Source of the DNA: Intestinimonas butyriciproducens
GTDB lineage: Bacteria; Bacillota; Clostridia; Oscillospirales; Butyricicoccaceae
Direction: 5' to 3'
Assembly (NCBI RefSeq): GCF_016901775.1
Contig: NZ_JACJKW010000015.1
Coordinates: forward strand, 1 to 64,000
Length of the DNA: 64,000 nt
The stretch's first letter is position 1. Each line of letters starts with the position of its first letter. Below the pieces are notes generated by a model. The model was given only the letters and a program-made list of their open reading frames with translations, ran no database searches and was not told where the DNA came from. Below are positions 22,963 through 30,743 of this stretch, in pieces. The position numbers and the translations under genes were made by a program.

Positions 22963-23832
22963 AAGACAGCCAAAAGCATCATTGTCAGCGCTGCTGTACG
23001 GCTGGCAGCTTTCAACTTGCCCCAGATTGCCCGCATGACCAGCCGGGACGAGCTGGATCTGGGCAGCCTGGGTGAGCGGAAACGGGCGATTTTCTGTGTG
23101 ATCCCGGACAACGACGCCAGTATGAATTACCTGGTGGGGATGCTTTATACCCAGGCATTCCAGGAGCTTTATTATCGGGCGGACAATTTGCATGACGGCG
23201 CTCTGCCGGTGCCGGTGCGGTGCATCCAGGATGAATGGGCCAATGTGGCCCAGCCGGACAGCTATCCCAAGATCCTGGCCACCTGCCGCAGCCGGAGGAT
23301 TTTCCTCAATATCATCGTCCAGAACATTGCCAGCATCAAGGCACAGTACAAGGACGAGTGGGAGGGGATCATGGGCAACTGTGATGTGCTGCTCTATTTG
23401 GGCGGCAACGAACAAAGCACTCATGAATACATTTCCAAGCTGCTGGGCAAGGAGACACTGGACACACGCACCTACGGAACCACCCGTGGTCGCAGCGGAA
23501 GCAGCTCTACCAATTATCAGAATACAGGACGAGAGCTGCTGACATCCGACGAAGTGCGGATGCTGGATGATAACGATGCTCTGCTTTTCATCCGTGGCGA
23601 ACGCCCCATAAAGGATAAGAAGTATGACATTATGAAGCATCCCAACATCAAAAAAAGCCGCGACGGCGGCGCACCCGCTTATGTGCATAAGCGGGAAGTA
23701 CCTGATTATCGTTTGCCTGATCTGCCTTATGGAGAGGAAGATCTGGACTATATTACGATCCTGGATGATCCCGATGAGGAAGAGGATTTCTTCCAGGGAG
23801 AAAACAAGGAGGAAGGGTACGATGAAGAATGA
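22963..23832 (+). CDS. VirD4/TraG coupling protein, C-terminal part (partial)
   Basis: About 289 residues of a conjugation coupling ATPase: KTAKSIIVSAAVRLAAFNLP, LGERKRAIFCVIPDND, the Walker B-like IQDEWANVAQPD and later QNIASIKAQYKDEWEGIMGN and LYLGGNEQSTHEYISKLLGK. The N-terminal membrane helices and Walker A are missing; a TGA at 22945-22947 precedes the frame and similarity starts at about 22963, so it is truncated. The acidic tail overlaps the next gene by 11 bp. It cannot work as a coupling protein in this form. Confidence 0.85.
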   Translation, partial: KTAKSIIVSAAVRLAAFNLPQIARMTSRDELDLGSLGERKRAIFCVIPDNDASMNYLVGMLYTQAFQELYYRADNLHDGALPVPVRCIQDEWANVAQPDSYPKILATCRSRRIFLNIIVQNIASIKAQYKDEWEGIMGNCDVLLYLGGNEQSTHEYISKLLGKETLDTRTYGTTRGRSGSSSTNYQNTGRELLTSDEVRMLDDNDALLFIRGERPIKDKKYDIMKHPNIKKSRDGGAPAYVHKREVPDYRLPDLPYGEEDLDYITILDDPDEEEDFFQGENKEEGYDEE

Positions 23833-24178
23833 AAAAGCAGTGTCCGCTGAACGCCAGGAAGAGCTGGTTCGGTGGGAAAGAAGATGCCGGAAGATCCAGC
23901 ATGGGCTGCGGATCGCCATGATGGCGATGGTGCTGTTCATCGGTGTGATGACCATGGCCTTTGCCGATCCCCTGACCCCCATTACCAAGTTGTCCGAGTT
24001 TATCGGCAACGCCATCAAGGCCATCGGTATGATCATCCTGTTGTTCGGCGTGGTGCAGGTGGGCCTGTCTGTCAAGAGCCATGATGCCACCCAGCGGTCT
24101 CAGGGTTTCCTGACCTTCCTGGGTGGTGTGATCATTGCCTTTGCCCAGGATATCCTGGCCATGGTGACTGGTGGATGA
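23822..24178 (+). CDS. Maff2-like/VirB2-type small membrane protein
   Basis: A 118-residue protein from the ATG at 23822 behind AGGAGG. A charged cytoplasmic start is followed by a hydrophobic helix ending in MTMAFA, which looks like a signal-peptide cleavage site, then IGNAIKAIGMIILLFGVVQV and GFLTFLGGVIIAFAQDIL. This matches the Maff2/VirB2-type pilin-like proteins of Gram-positive conjugation clusters. It lies between VirD4 and TrbL-like genes as expected. Confidence 0.75.
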   Translation: MKNEKAVSAERQEELVRWERRCRKIQHGLRIAMMAMVLFIGVMTMAFADPLTPITKLSEFIGNAIKAIGMIILLFGVVQVGLSVKSHDATQRSQGFLTFLGGVIIAFAQDILAMVTGG

Positions 24179-24182
24179 TCTT

Positions 24183-24254
24183 ATGGCACATAAGCAAAAT
24201 AAGCGGGGGAGGGGCCAGGAGCCCTTCCCCCAGGGAAAGGAAGTGACGCTATGA
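24183..24254 (+). CDS. Possible small coupled ORF between pilin-like and TrbL-like genes
   Basis: A 23-codon frame, MAHKQNKRGRGQEPFPQGKE then VTL, whose stop overlaps the TrbL-like start as ATGA (24251-24254). The RBS is poor (GGTGG). It might only serve translational coupling. Basic, no recognisable domain. Confidence 0.3.
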   Translation: MAHKQNKRGRGQEPFPQGKEVTL

Positions 24255-25081
24255 CTTGGACGGCAGAACTTTTGCAGGATTCCCTGAATCGGTGGAACAC
24301 CACCATGGAGACCATCTGGGAACTGCTGCTGCAATCGCCGCAAACCTTTAAAGGTGGTTCCATATGGATAACCATCGTCAATATCAATGGAGCAATGAAA
24401 GCCGCTGGCTATGCCCTTCTGGTGCTCTTCTTTTTGATCGGCGTGGCCCAGAGCACCATCAACTTCCGGGACTTTCAGCGTCCGGAGTATGCCATCAAAC
24501 ATTTTCTGCATTTTTTATTGGCAAAAGTGGCCATCACTTACGGCCTTCAGCTGATGCAGACTATCTTTTCCATAGGTGCCGGGATTGCCAGTACGGCCAT
24601 GAGCAGCCTGGGCGGCGTGGAAAATACCAAGGTATCACTGCCTGCGGAAATCATTGAAGCCACCGATAAGATGAAATTCCTGGAGAGCATCCCCATGTGG
24701 GCACTGGCTCTGCTGGGCAGCCTGGGGATCGTGTTGATTTCCTTCGGACTGATCCTGGTGATTTACGGGAGATTTTTCAAAATCTATATGTATACTGCTG
24801 TTGCGCCGCTGGCCTTGGCCACCTTCGGCGGCACCGGAACCAGTTCCATGGGAAAATCTTTTCTCCGCTCTTATGCGGCCCTCTGTGTCCAAGGGGTGGT
24901 GATCGTGCTATGTTGTATCATCTTTTCCGCCTTTGCTTCATCCGGATCGCCAGCGATTGTGGATGGCAGCGCCATGATGAAGGTGTGGAATTACCTTCAA
25001 GAGACTTTCTTCAATATGGCGCTGCTGATCATTATGATCTTCGGGGCCAACAGCGTGGTGAAGGAAATGTTCGGCCTGTAA
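24251..25081 (+). CDS. TrbL/VirB6-like conjugal transfer membrane protein
   Basis: A 276-residue protein with about six membrane segments (for example YALLVLFFLIGVAQSTINF and ALLGSLGIVLISFGLILVIY) and the conserved FFKIYMYTAVAPLALATFGG, matching the VirB6/TrbL family of Gram-positive elements. It would form the inner part of the transfer channel. AAAGGAAGTG gives the RBS. It appears complete, unlike its neighbours. Confidence 0.82.
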   Translation: MTWTAELLQDSLNRWNTTMETIWELLLQSPQTFKGGSIWITIVNINGAMKAAGYALLVLFFLIGVAQSTINFRDFQRPEYAIKHFLHFLLAKVAITYGLQLMQTIFSIGAGIASTAMSSLGGVENTKVSLPAEIIEATDKMKFLESIPMWALALLGSLGIVLISFGLILVIYGRFFKIYMYTAVAPLALATFGGTGTSSMGKSFLRSYAALCVQGVVIVLCCIIFSAFASSGSPAIVDGSAMMKVWNYLQETFFNMALLIIMIFGANSVVKEMFGL

Positions 25082-25097
25082 AGAAGGGGGAAAGTGC

Positions 25098-25505
25098 ATG
25101 GCCATTGAGATTAAGATCAACAAAGAAATCAACAACTACAAAGAAAATATCTTTTTCGGCCTGACACTGCGTCAGTTTGTGTGTTCAGCCGCAGCAGTGG
25201 CAATCGCTGTGGGGGCTTATTTCGTATGCGTTCCTATTTTAGGGGAGGAAGCTGTGAGCTGGATCTGCATCCTGTGTGCAGTGCCCATGGGCGCTGCTGG
25301 TTTTATTGAGTATAACGGAATGCACCTGGAACAGCTCCTGTAGACTATCTGTAAAACGCAGCTGCTGTGTGCCGGAAAACGGGTATGGCGGGCACAAAAC
25401 TATTATTTTGATGCTTTCGCTATGGTGATAAAGGAAGAAGAACAGGCTAACCGAAAAAGGAAAAAGCCGAAAAAGAAAAAAGACAGTGAGACAGGGGGAA
25501 TTTGA
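25098..25505 (+). pseudogene. PrgI family secretion protein with internal stop
   Basis: MAIEIKINKEINNYKENIFF, two hydrophobic segments and FIEYNGMHLEQLL are typical PrgI (VirB3-like) sequence. A TAG at 25341-25343 stops it at 81 residues, yet the same frame continues with convincing PrgI sequence (TICKTQLLCAGKRVWRAQNY and a lysine-rich tail) to a TGA at 25503-25505 that overlaps the next gene as TGATG. Family members have Trp at this point, so TGG to TAG is the likely change. The full protein would be 135 residues. Confidence 0.75.
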
Positions 25506-25732
25506 TGGCAGTGCAATTCAGCTTGCCTTGGATCAAGCCTGATCCGGAGAGGGATGGCTTTCAGGTACCGAAAAGTGCCCAGCAGAGCATCCCGATCAAG
25601 CGGATCTACAAAGATGGAATTTTCCAGGTGGCAGGCAAGTTTTCAAAAACATGGAGGTTTTCCGATATCAATTATGCGGTGGCATCTATGGAGCGGCAGC
25701 AGCAAATGCTTCTGGCTTGGTGTAACCGATGA
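25505..25732 (+). pseudogene. VirB4-like ATPase, N-terminal fragment
   Basis: MAVQFSLPWIKPDPERDGFQ, then IPIKRIYKDGIFQVAGKFSK and TWRFSDINYAVAS, is the usual start of VirB4-like ATPases in these clusters. About 75 residues remain; at about 25730 it passes directly into an RloB-like gene fragment in another frame and stops at TGA 25730-25732. VirB4 proteins are ~750 residues with Walker motifs, none of which is present. Confidence 0.72.
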
Positions 25733-26180
25733 AATATGGTTTTTCTTTGATGTGGAAACCAAAGATGTCCCGAAGTGGGATAGTAGGCTGAAAATTATCC
25801 GTCACCTGCGCTCCTTGCGTAAAGACTCTAATATTAAAGTCAGATTACTGATGACAACGGGCTGTATCGAATATTGGCTGATGCTGCATTATGAGATGCT
25901 TGCTCCTTCCATCCAAACGCCGGAAGAAAAGAAACGGGTGATGGATCGGCTGTGCGCAAGGGTACCGGAGTATGAAAAAGGTAATGCGGCAGTTACTTCC
26001 AAAATCGCAAAGAATTATCCAACAGCAGTTAAAAATGCCCAAAGGACCATATCTAATTTGCTTGCAGAAGGACTGCCCGGCTTGGAAGATTCTGATGAGA
26101 GAAACCGATGGTTATGCCAAAAGTGTCTGACTTTTTCCAATGTGCACGAAGCAATTGATTTTTTGCTTCAACTGAGATGA
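25729..26180 (+). pseudogene. RloB-like protein, C-terminal fragment
   Basis: From the junction the frame reads DEIWFFFDVETKDVPKWDSR and later LLMTTGCIEYWLMLHYEML, which match the acidic FDxD and the CFEYWLLLHF motifs of RloB proteins. RloB has a TOPRIM-like fold and works with the ATPase RloA in phage-restriction islands. The C-terminal half (~150 residues, AVKNAQRTISNLLAEG and on) is complete, but the N-terminal ~90 residues are missing and no RloA gene is present. It is a relic of a defence locus. Confidence 0.6.
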
Positions 26181-26217
26181 TGTTTTCGAAAAAAGTCTGA
26201 AAAAGTGAATAAGGATG

Positions 26218-26265
26218 AAAAGACAGACTGATAGCTGAAAGATTGGCTGACCAGTCTGTCTTTTT
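26218..26265 (+). terminator. Terminator before the hydrolase gene
   Basis: AAAGACAGACTG (from 26218) pairs with CAGTCTGTCTTT (from 26252) followed by further T residues. It ends the RloB-like fragment and isolates the hydrolase gene. Confidence 0.65.
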
Positions 26266-26289
26266 GTTTTGGAAGAAAGAGGTGAAGCC

Positions 26290-28306
26290 ATGAGAGATAT
26301 CAAGATGAAAGAAAAGGCCGAACCCACGCTGCACACATTGGAAAGGAAAGTGTGGCGGATTAAGGATGCGCAGGGGCTGAGAATGCCGGTGCCCAGGATC
26401 GGGAAGGAGATCGACCGCTTTGGAAGAAGTGGGAAGCAGAATGTTTCCCAGCTATCCCGAATGCGTCCGGAGCAGGGGAAGCCGGAAGAATTCAATGCTC
26501 AGGAAGGGCAGGGGCAGCCCCAAATGGAAGGGGGGCAGGTGGCGAATTTAACGCTGCATACAGAAGAACAGCTGATTCGGAATATAGGACAAGTTTCCCC
26601 CCCATGCAGCGCAGCGTCTAAAAGCAGTTTATTTGAAAAAACAAGCCCAAAAGGCGGCCCAGGCTAAGCAAGCAGAGATCATCCCAGCTCCACCAGTGGA
26701 AGCTGCTCTAACTTCACAGATTACACCCCCCACACCCATGGAGAGAGGGCGGCAAAAAGCAATCTCTGATGCACAGAAAACTGCTGTGCTGCGAAAAGAA
26801 TGGGCATCCCTGGCTGAAAAAGAAAACGAACTTTCGATATCAGAATTTGGCCTGAAAGAACAGGGTAAAGCGCTGAAGATAAAGTCAGCAGGAGAAGGGC
26901 CTACGGATGAACAGCGTACGAGATTTGCTTTCCGTGAGCGGAACCCTTCAGTTAGTGCGCTCAAAGAAAGAAACACTATTGTAAGTGCGTCCCTCAAATC
27001 CCGATCGACTTCTTCTGTTTCGGCTAGGCAATCCGCAGAAGCTGCGAAACAAGGCAGTGCGGCGATGCTGAAGAGCGGCATGGCCAAACAGGCAAAGGCG
27101 CGGGTACAGAAGCAGGCGGAAGAGCGCCTGAGAGAAACGGTGGTAAAAAAAGCGAAGAAGGTCGTGGCTGCGGCACGAAAACGGGCACAGAAATCCACAA
27201 AACAGGCAGCTCAGGCAGCGGCTATGTTTGCCCGGGTGTTGATTGCCGCTGTTGGTGGTGGTATTTTCGCATTTCTTCTCTTTCTCGTGTTGGCTTTGGG
27301 AGCAGTAATTGCTTCTCCTTTCGGCATTTTTGCAGCTGGAGAGAATGACACTCCTGGAACTATCGCCCCGTCTGCGGCTATTGCCCAGGTCAATGAAGAA
27401 TACACGGAAAAGCTGGAAGAGATCCAAAGTTCTTTTGAAGGCTCTTACAGCCGGATTGAGACTGATGGTGCGCTGCCGGACTGGCGGGAAGTGCTGGCGG
27501 TATTCGCTGTTAAAGTAGCGGGCAGTGATGGAGAAGATGCCACCGATGTGGCCACCTTTGACGAAGATCGGGTAAAACGGCTGAAGAAAGTGTTTTGGGA
27601 TATGGTGGAGGTCTGGGGTGAGGTAGTAGAGGTGGAAGAAGGAGAGCTGAAGGTAAAGGTGCTCATTCTACACATCGAAAGTAAGACCGTGGATGAGATG
27701 CGGGATTTTTACCACTTCACCGAATATCAGAATACCGACCTGGATGCGCTGCTGGATGGGCTGGGAATGTTTGACGATATGCTTGGAGATCTGACCATTA
27801 CCCAGGAGGATGCTCTTAAACTGCTGGAAAACTTGCCGGAGGGTCTCAATCCTGACCGCAAGGCCGTGATTGAAAAGGCATTGACCCTGGTGGGCAAGGT
27901 GAACTACTTCTGGGGCGGCAAGAGCAACGCCATCGGCTGGGACAGCCGGTGGGGAACTATGCAAAAGGTCACCGCAGAGGGCAGCAAGACCACAGGGACT
28001 TATCGGCCGTACGGCTTGGATTGCTCTGGATTTGTGGATTGGGTCTTTCACAACGCCCTGGGATATAAGCCTGGCCACGGTGGCGGCGCAGCGTCCCAGC
28101 ATGATTATTGCACACCGGTTTCCTGGGCAGATGCTCAGCCGGGTGACCTGGTCTTTTATGGTGATGACAGCCATGTGGGTATCGTAGGGGGCCGGGATGA
28201 AGATGGCAATCTGCTGATCATCCATTGCTCCAGCGGATCAAATAATGTGGTGATCTCCGGCAAAAAAGGTTTTGACAGCGTAGGCAGACCAGAAGCATTT
28301 CGGTAA
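26290..28306 (+). pseudogene. NlpC/P60 cell-wall hydrolase of the secretion cluster, frameshifted
   Basis: MRDIKMKEKAEPTLHTLERK opens the VirB1-like hydrolase of these clusters. The frame is lost in a seven-C run at 26597-26603; with six C it would read VSPHAAQRLKAVYLKKQAQK and continue in the long downstream frame. That part has Ala/Lys-rich coiled sequence, a membrane helix (GGGIFAFLLFLVLALGAVIA), a lysozyme-like middle and a C-terminal NlpC/P60 domain with GLDCSGFVDWVF, DDSHVGIV and IIHCSS around the Cys/His catalytic pair. It would open the wall for the transfer channel. Either broken, phase-variable or a homopolymer error. Confidence 0.72.
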
Positions 28307-28334
28307 AAGAAATGGCTTTTCAGTCTGACAGTTG

Positions 28335-28372
28335 GTATACTAGCTGCTTTGCAGCTAGTATACTTTGTTTTT
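28335..28372 (+). terminator. Terminator after the hydrolase gene
   Basis: GTATACTAGCTGC at 28335-28347 pairs perfectly with GCAGCTAGTATAC at 28351-28363 across a three-base loop, followed by TTTGTTTTT. Confidence 0.9.
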
Positions 28373-28386
28373 ACAGCCGTTTTCTC

Positions 28387-28452
28387 GTCCCGCAAGCGGG
28401 ACAACCGAAAACACGGCCAATATACCACTTCACTGTTGTTTCGTGGTATAAT
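28387..28452 (+). promoter_or_regulatory. Operator/promoter region of the HipA-like kinase gene
   Basis: TATACCAC at 28421-28428 and GTGGTATA at 28443-28450 form a perfect 8-bp inverted repeat that overlaps a consensus TATAAT (28447-28452). A small hairpin, GTCCCGC-AA-GCGGGAC, lies at 28387-28402. Symmetry over the -10 box suggests repression by a dimer, as HipB does, but no hipB gene is adjacent. Confidence 0.6.
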
Positions 28453-28474
28453 AACTTTAAATGGAGGTGAGCAA

Positions 28475-29665
28475 ATGCCGAAAGAGTACGAATTGCGGTT
28501 GTTTGATGAGACCTTGCTGACCTTTACCCTGGAGGAAAAAGGAATCCAGGGCCTTGTGGCTCATGTGACCGGGGTGAAATCAGAAAAACGCAGTCTGCTT
28601 CCTTTGGAATGGTACGGAGACAGCTGTGATGAAAATTTGCTTCAATGGCTGCGGCGGCGGGTAATTCCCAAAAACCGCACCTTTGTGGACGAGATCTTAA
28701 AGACCTTGGGGCTGTCTGTCAATGACACAAAAGGCATTATTGATGTGTGCAAAGGGCTATCTTTGAATGACAGCTATTGGGTTGTCCCTGCTGGTTTTGA
28801 GGGCAGCTTTGCAGAGTATAATTTGTACGAAAATCGCTTTTCGGAGATCCTGGCTTTGGTAGCCTACACTGGTGCGGGAAGCAGCCATCAAGTGTTTACT
28901 ACTTCGCCGGAACTGACCACAGGTGGTATGCTTCCCAAAGCCTGGCGGTTTTTGGGCAAAGAGGGAATTTGGCTGTACAAAGGTGGAACTTCCGGTGCGG
29001 CCAATACCGGAAAAGAGCCATATAGTGAATACTACGCCTGCCAGGTGGCAGAAGCGATGGGACTTCATGCTGTTCAGTATGATTTGGAAAATTGGAAAGG
29101 TATCCTGGCTTCCAAGTGCAAATTGTTTACCGACATACACACTGCATTTGTTCCCATTGGACGGATCGTCACTTCTGGTGGTCTGCCAGCTTGTCTGGCT
29201 TATTATGAAAAGCTGGGTAAGGATGCCTATGAGCAAGTCAAGAGTATGCTGGTGTTTGACGCCGTAATTTACAATGAGGATCGGCATTTCGGCAATTTTG
29301 GTATTTTGCGCAATAACCATACCGGCGAAGTGCTGGGAGCCGCACCAATTTTTGATAATGGCTTGTCGCTGTTTAATTTTGCCATGGAATCCGATCTGGC
29401 CAACTTGGATGCATATGCCCGTACACGAACGACCCCTTATGGCAGCGTCACTTATGAAGCTATCTGCCGGGAAGTGATGGGGAAGGTGCAGGCAGAACAG
29501 CTGAGAAAGCTGATTGGATTTACCTTTACCCGGCATCCTCACCTCAATCTTCCGGAAGAACGGTTGAAAGCCATTGAAGGACATATGCAAAAGCGTGTTC
29601 GTTATTTGTTGGAGCTGTCCCGAATGAAAAAACGGGAAAGAGCAGAAAGAGCTTCAGAGCGGTGA
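28475..29665 (+). CDS. HipA-like protein kinase
   Basis: A 396-residue protein from the ATG at 28475 behind TGGAGGTGAG. The C-terminal lobe has VFDAVIYNEDRHFGNFGILR (catalytic loop, near residue 267) and APIFDNGLSL (metal-binding loop), with an upstream LYKGG glycine/lysine region: the HipA/CtkA kinase fold. HipA kinases phosphorylate translation factors and cause growth arrest, usually restrained by HipB. No separate antitoxin is encoded here; it may be orphan or use its own N-terminal ~150 residues. The gene is bracketed by two copies of the hydrolase 3' end (28219-28306, 29668-29754), so it came in as an insertion. Confidence 0.75.
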   Translation: MPKEYELRLFDETLLTFTLEEKGIQGLVAHVTGVKSEKRSLLPLEWYGDSCDENLLQWLRRRVIPKNRTFVDEILKTLGLSVNDTKGIIDVCKGLSLNDSYWVVPAGFEGSFAEYNLYENRFSEILALVAYTGAGSSHQVFTTSPELTTGGMLPKAWRFLGKEGIWLYKGGTSGAANTGKEPYSEYYACQVAEAMGLHAVQYDLENWKGILASKCKLFTDIHTAFVPIGRIVTSGGLPACLAYYEKLGKDAYEQVKSMLVFDAVIYNEDRHFGNFGILRNNHTGEVLGAAPIFDNGLSLFNFAMESDLANLDAYARTRTTPYGSVTYEAICREVMGKVQAEQLRKLIGFTFTRHPHLNLPEERLKAIEGHMQKRVRYLLELSRMKKRERAERASER

Positions 29666-29667
29666 AA

Positions 29668-29754
29668 CATCCATTGCTTCAGCGGATCGAATAATGTGGT
29701 GCTCTCCGGCAAAAAGGTTTTGACAGCGTAGGCAGACCGGAAGTATCTCAGTAA
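29668..29754 (+). repeat. Second copy of the hydrolase gene 3' end
   Basis: This 87-bp stretch matches 28219-28306 at about 80 of 88 positions, including the stop codon, with one A missing from the A6 run. The two copies flank the HipA-like gene in direct orientation. The copy here is not translated because it lacks the upstream frame. Confidence 0.85.
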
Positions 29755-29756
29755 TA

Positions 29757-29785
29757 TTGACATTTCAGCGGCCTTGAATTATACT
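29757..29785 (+). promoter_or_regulatory. Promoter of the antisense antitoxin RNA
   Basis: TTGACA at 29757-29762 and TATACT at 29780-29785 are 17 bp apart, close to consensus. No ORF follows; the transcript runs into the toxin gene region from the other side. Confidence 0.8.
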
Positions 29786-29791
29786 GAACAT

Positions 29792-29885
29792 AGAAAAAGG
29801 GTGCCACCGGCAAACGGTTAGCCCCCTACCTGATTACTGAAGTAACCGCTGGTTTGGGAAGGCCGGGCGGTTACTTCTTTTTATT
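29792..29885 (+). ncRNA. Antisense RNA antitoxin of the type I toxin
   Basis: The predicted ~90-nt RNA starts after the 29780 -10 box and ends at the hairpin GAAGTAACCGC (29839-29849) with GCGGTTACTTC (29867-29877) plus T run. It is complementary to the 3' end of the holin-like toxin mRNA (29871-29957, minus strand) and its terminator region. This is the arrangement of RatA/TxpA- and BsrG-type modules, in which the RNA prevents toxin translation or triggers mRNA decay. Confidence 0.7.
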
Positions 29886-29957
29886 GGCCTGAATGAACAG
29901 GGCAATAATGGCAACGACTAAAATACCTGTCTGAATCAGATCAGAATATGTAACCAT
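29871..29957 (-). CDS. Holin-like small toxic peptide (type I toxin)
   Basis: A 28-residue peptide, MVTYSDLIQTGILVVAIIAL followed by FIQANKKK: a short polar start, one membrane helix and a basic tail, as in the putative holin-like toxin family. RBS AAAGGGGGGG precedes the start. The leader contains AGATCAGGGG and CCCCTGATCT arms (about 29979-30010) that could fold the mRNA and hide the RBS, as is usual for such toxins. The converging antisense RNA at 29792-29885 completes a type I module. Confidence 0.8.
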   Translation of the reverse strand: MVTYSDLIQTGILVVAIIALFIQANKKK

Positions 29958-30022
29958 TGTCAGCCCCCCCTTTCTATAAAGATCAGGGGGCAAGAAGCGC
30001 CCCTGATCTGGTCAGGGGAACT

Positions 30023-30058
30023 AAAAAGTGGGAAATCCTTTGAGATTTCCCACTTTTT
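30023..30058 (+). terminator. Perfect terminator hairpin, usable on both strands
   Basis: AAAAAGTGGGAAATC at 30023-30037 and GATTTCCCACTTTTT at 30044-30058 form a perfect 15-bp stem with T runs on both strands. It insulates the toxin locus from the following operon. Confidence 0.88.
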
Positions 30059-30082
30059 CTTTGCTGGGAAAGGAGGATCAAT

Positions 30083-30743
30083 TTGAAGGGAATAAAAGTG
30101 AAAAAGTATAGGGGGATTGTCCGGCGTATGATGGAACGGCTTTCAGAAAACGGAAAGGATTGGGCGAAGCCTCGTTCCACTGTTATCCAGGCATATAAAT
30201 CTCCGCTTTGTGATCAAATGCACAGCTCAGATAGAAGAAATCTTGATGGCGGAGCTGATCAACAACTAAGCCTGTTCCCTTCGGAGAAAGAACAAATACA
30301 GAAAATTGATGAAGCAGAGAATGCGGAAGCATCCTCTGCTTTTTCTGTTTCCCGACCTGTGGGCTGTATCGAATATCTTGGAACAGATGGAATGCCAGTG
30401 GAAACTGTGGAGTATGCGGATGCAGAGCGATTTGTCCGGGATATTAAAGAGGAAACCTTCTACGGTGCACCCTTTACCCTTGTTTTCTACCGGGACAAGC
30501 AGGGACACACGATGTCACAGGAGTTTTTGATGGAGCTTGACCCTCCACCGATGGGATTTCGTGTGGAGGACGCCCCTGTGTTGGCTGCGCAGCGGGAACA
30601 GACATCCCGGTATGAGGTTGTTGTTTATCACCCTTTTGAGAATGGTTTTGATGAAAAACTGGACTATCCCACACTGGAAGAAGCGAAGGAAATCGCGCAG
30701 AAGTATGTGGAAGGCTCCATGGAGCCGGATGGCTTTGCCTACG
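30083..30743 (+). pseudogene. Conjugative-element protein with YodL-like region, truncated
   Basis: A TTG start at 30083 follows AAAGGAGG. The N-terminal ~55 residues are basic and unfamiliar; then DQQLSLFPSEKEQIQKIDEA and CIEYLGTDGMPVETVEYADA followed by YGAPFTLVFYRDKQGHT resemble the large helicase/antirestriction-type proteins of Clostridial conjugative elements. The good sequence ends at EGSMEPDGFAY (about 30743), where a different part of such a protein starts in another frame; this frame then reads nonsense to 30796. It is the front piece of a fusion of two fragments. Confidence 0.5.

Noticed and set aside
22933-24090. 385-codon open frame on the minus strand
   Set aside because: Antisense to the VirD4 fragment and the Maff2-like gene.
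25341-25343. Recoding of TAG (suppression or pyrrolysine) in PrgI
   Set aside because: No pyl genes or other TAG recoding are seen in the window; simple TGG-to-TAG mutation in a decaying cluster is the simpler reading.
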